Shown piece by piece: positions 63,794 to 64,000 of a stretch of 64,000 nt of DNA (position 1 is its first letter; every line of letters begins with the position of its first letter). The stretch covers positions 6,657,001-6,721,000 of the forward strand of contig NZ_CP054698.1 in NCBI RefSeq assembly GCF_014023275.1, written 5' to 3'. Source of the DNA: Nostoc edaphicum CCNP1411. GTDB lineage: Bacteria; Cyanobacteriota; Cyanobacteriia; Cyanobacteriales; Nostocaceae. Position numbers and translations under genes: made by a program. The notes under the pieces were generated by a model, which was given only the letters and a program-made list of their open reading frames with translations, had not been told where the DNA came from and searched no databases.

Positions 63794-63865
63794 TGTGTGA
63801 GGAGCGAACCAGCTAGGGCACCGAGACGAAACACGGCCAGTCGTCGGTGTCCTTTCTGATTTATA
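63794..63865 (+). ncRNA. Candidate Yfr2-type (cyano-1) small RNA
   Basis: The predicted transcript begins GTGTGAGGAGC, which complements the conserved CUCCUCACAC motif of Yfr1. It continues with a hairpin CACCGAGACGA/TCGTCGGTG (63819-63829 with 63841-63849), whose loop has AAACACGG, and then TCCTTTCTG. From what I recall, Yfr2-family RNAs are short, strongly transcribed, carry a GAAACA-type loop and are predicted to pair with Yfr1. The terminator part is weak because the T-run is interrupted. The opposite strand also contains GCTCCTCACAC but lacks a matching terminator. Confidence 0.45.
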
Positions 63866-63892
63866 TGGGTTAGGTTTAAAAAAGTGCCCTCA

Positions 63893-64000
63893 CTACAGCA
63901 AAAACTTTTCAATTGCGACTGCTGCCCCATCTTCTTCTACGCTAGGAGCTACCCACCTAGCGATCGCTTGTACTGCTGCTGGTGCGTTGCCCATAGCTAC
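63893..64000 (-). CDS. HAD-superfamily (Cof-type) hydrolase, C-terminal end only
   Basis: The last 35 codons before the stop at 63893: VAMGNAPAAVQAIARWVAPS, then VEEDGAAVAIEKFLL. VAMGNA is the conserved fourth HAD motif of Cof-type phosphatases, and the EEDG..AIEKF ending is standard for the family. The rest of the gene is beyond the window edge. It would dephosphorylate a sugar phosphate or related compound. Confidence 0.85.
   Translation of the reverse strand, partial: VAMGNAPAAVQAIARWVAPSVEEDGAAVAIEKFLL

Noticed and set aside
63781..63865. Yfr1 on the minus strand
   Set aside because: GCTCCTCACAC is present on that strand, but the following stem is weak and no T-run follows; the plus-strand promoter is much better.

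Overview
The window looks like the chromosome of a filamentous, probably heterocyst-forming cyanobacterium of the Nostoc/Anabaena group. The evidence is dense HIP1 octamers (GCGATCGC), many intergenic short tandem repeats of the GGGCATG, AAATTCA and ACGAATT kind, light-harvesting chlorophyll proteins of the Pcb/IsiA type, NDH-1 subunits NdhD and NdhF, a PacR/RbcR-type LysR regulator and a DevH-like CRP regulator. No tRNA, rRNA or CRISPR array was seen.

Layout. 1-1779: two coupled CP43-like antenna genes (minus strand), the first one cut by the window edge, with a strong inverted repeat in the leader. 2.0-8.7 kb: a small secreted protein, a nucleotidyltransferase/phosphomannomutase-like fusion, and a GT39 mannosyltransferase-type protein next to a GT2-GtrA polyprenyl-phosphate sugar transferase, which suggests a surface glycan or protein-glycosylation locus. 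8.7-12.0 kb: a cobalt/nickel ECF transporter cbiMQO preceded by an unexplained folded region. 12-23 kb: a lipoprotein, an SLH-OprB porin, a secreted repeat protein, a DUF1361 membrane protein, a baeRF-type protein with a structured leader, an epimerase and a divergent PEP-synthase-like protein. 23-34.5 kb: mgtC-like gene, recF, a Ca2+-type P-ATPase, a transglutaminase-like protein, a PAS histidine kinase, a RecB-type nuclease, a phosphoglucomutase and a LapA-domain protein.

34.4-38.2 kb is an accessory island of small genes: a frameshifted DUF433 gene, an orphan BrnA, DUF29, a RHH/ParE pair, a three-gene micro-operon with 30- and 29-residue peptides, BrnTA and HicBA. A duplicated segment flanks BrnTA and carries a truncated hicB start. 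38.4-44 kb holds an unknown protein, a Uma2 nuclease, a large dCache-GAF histidine kinase and a Rpn/DUF4351 protein.

44.1-52.6 kb: ndhD and ndhF lie on the minus strand but are separated by about 4.8 kb carrying opposite-strand genes. The main one is a large SF2 helicase that is split by an IS4-type element (47833-49016) with a perfect 9-bp target duplication. Removing the element and one duplication restores the helicase frame exactly. The transposase itself carries several frameshifts.

52.8-64 kb: a thioredoxin-like protein, an NnrU/Z-ISO protein, the PacR-like regulator, then a cluster of a zinc-ribbon Ser/Thr kinase and three membrane-anchored periplasmic-binding-like proteins that share the same N-terminal leader (MSQKNE...), then a DevH-like regulator, a DALR-domain protein carrying an in-frame insertion of intergenic repeats, a candidate Yfr2-type small RNA and the end of a HAD hydrolase gene. 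The candidates most worth following are the split helicase, the kinase/binding-protein cluster, the small RNA and the micro-operon.
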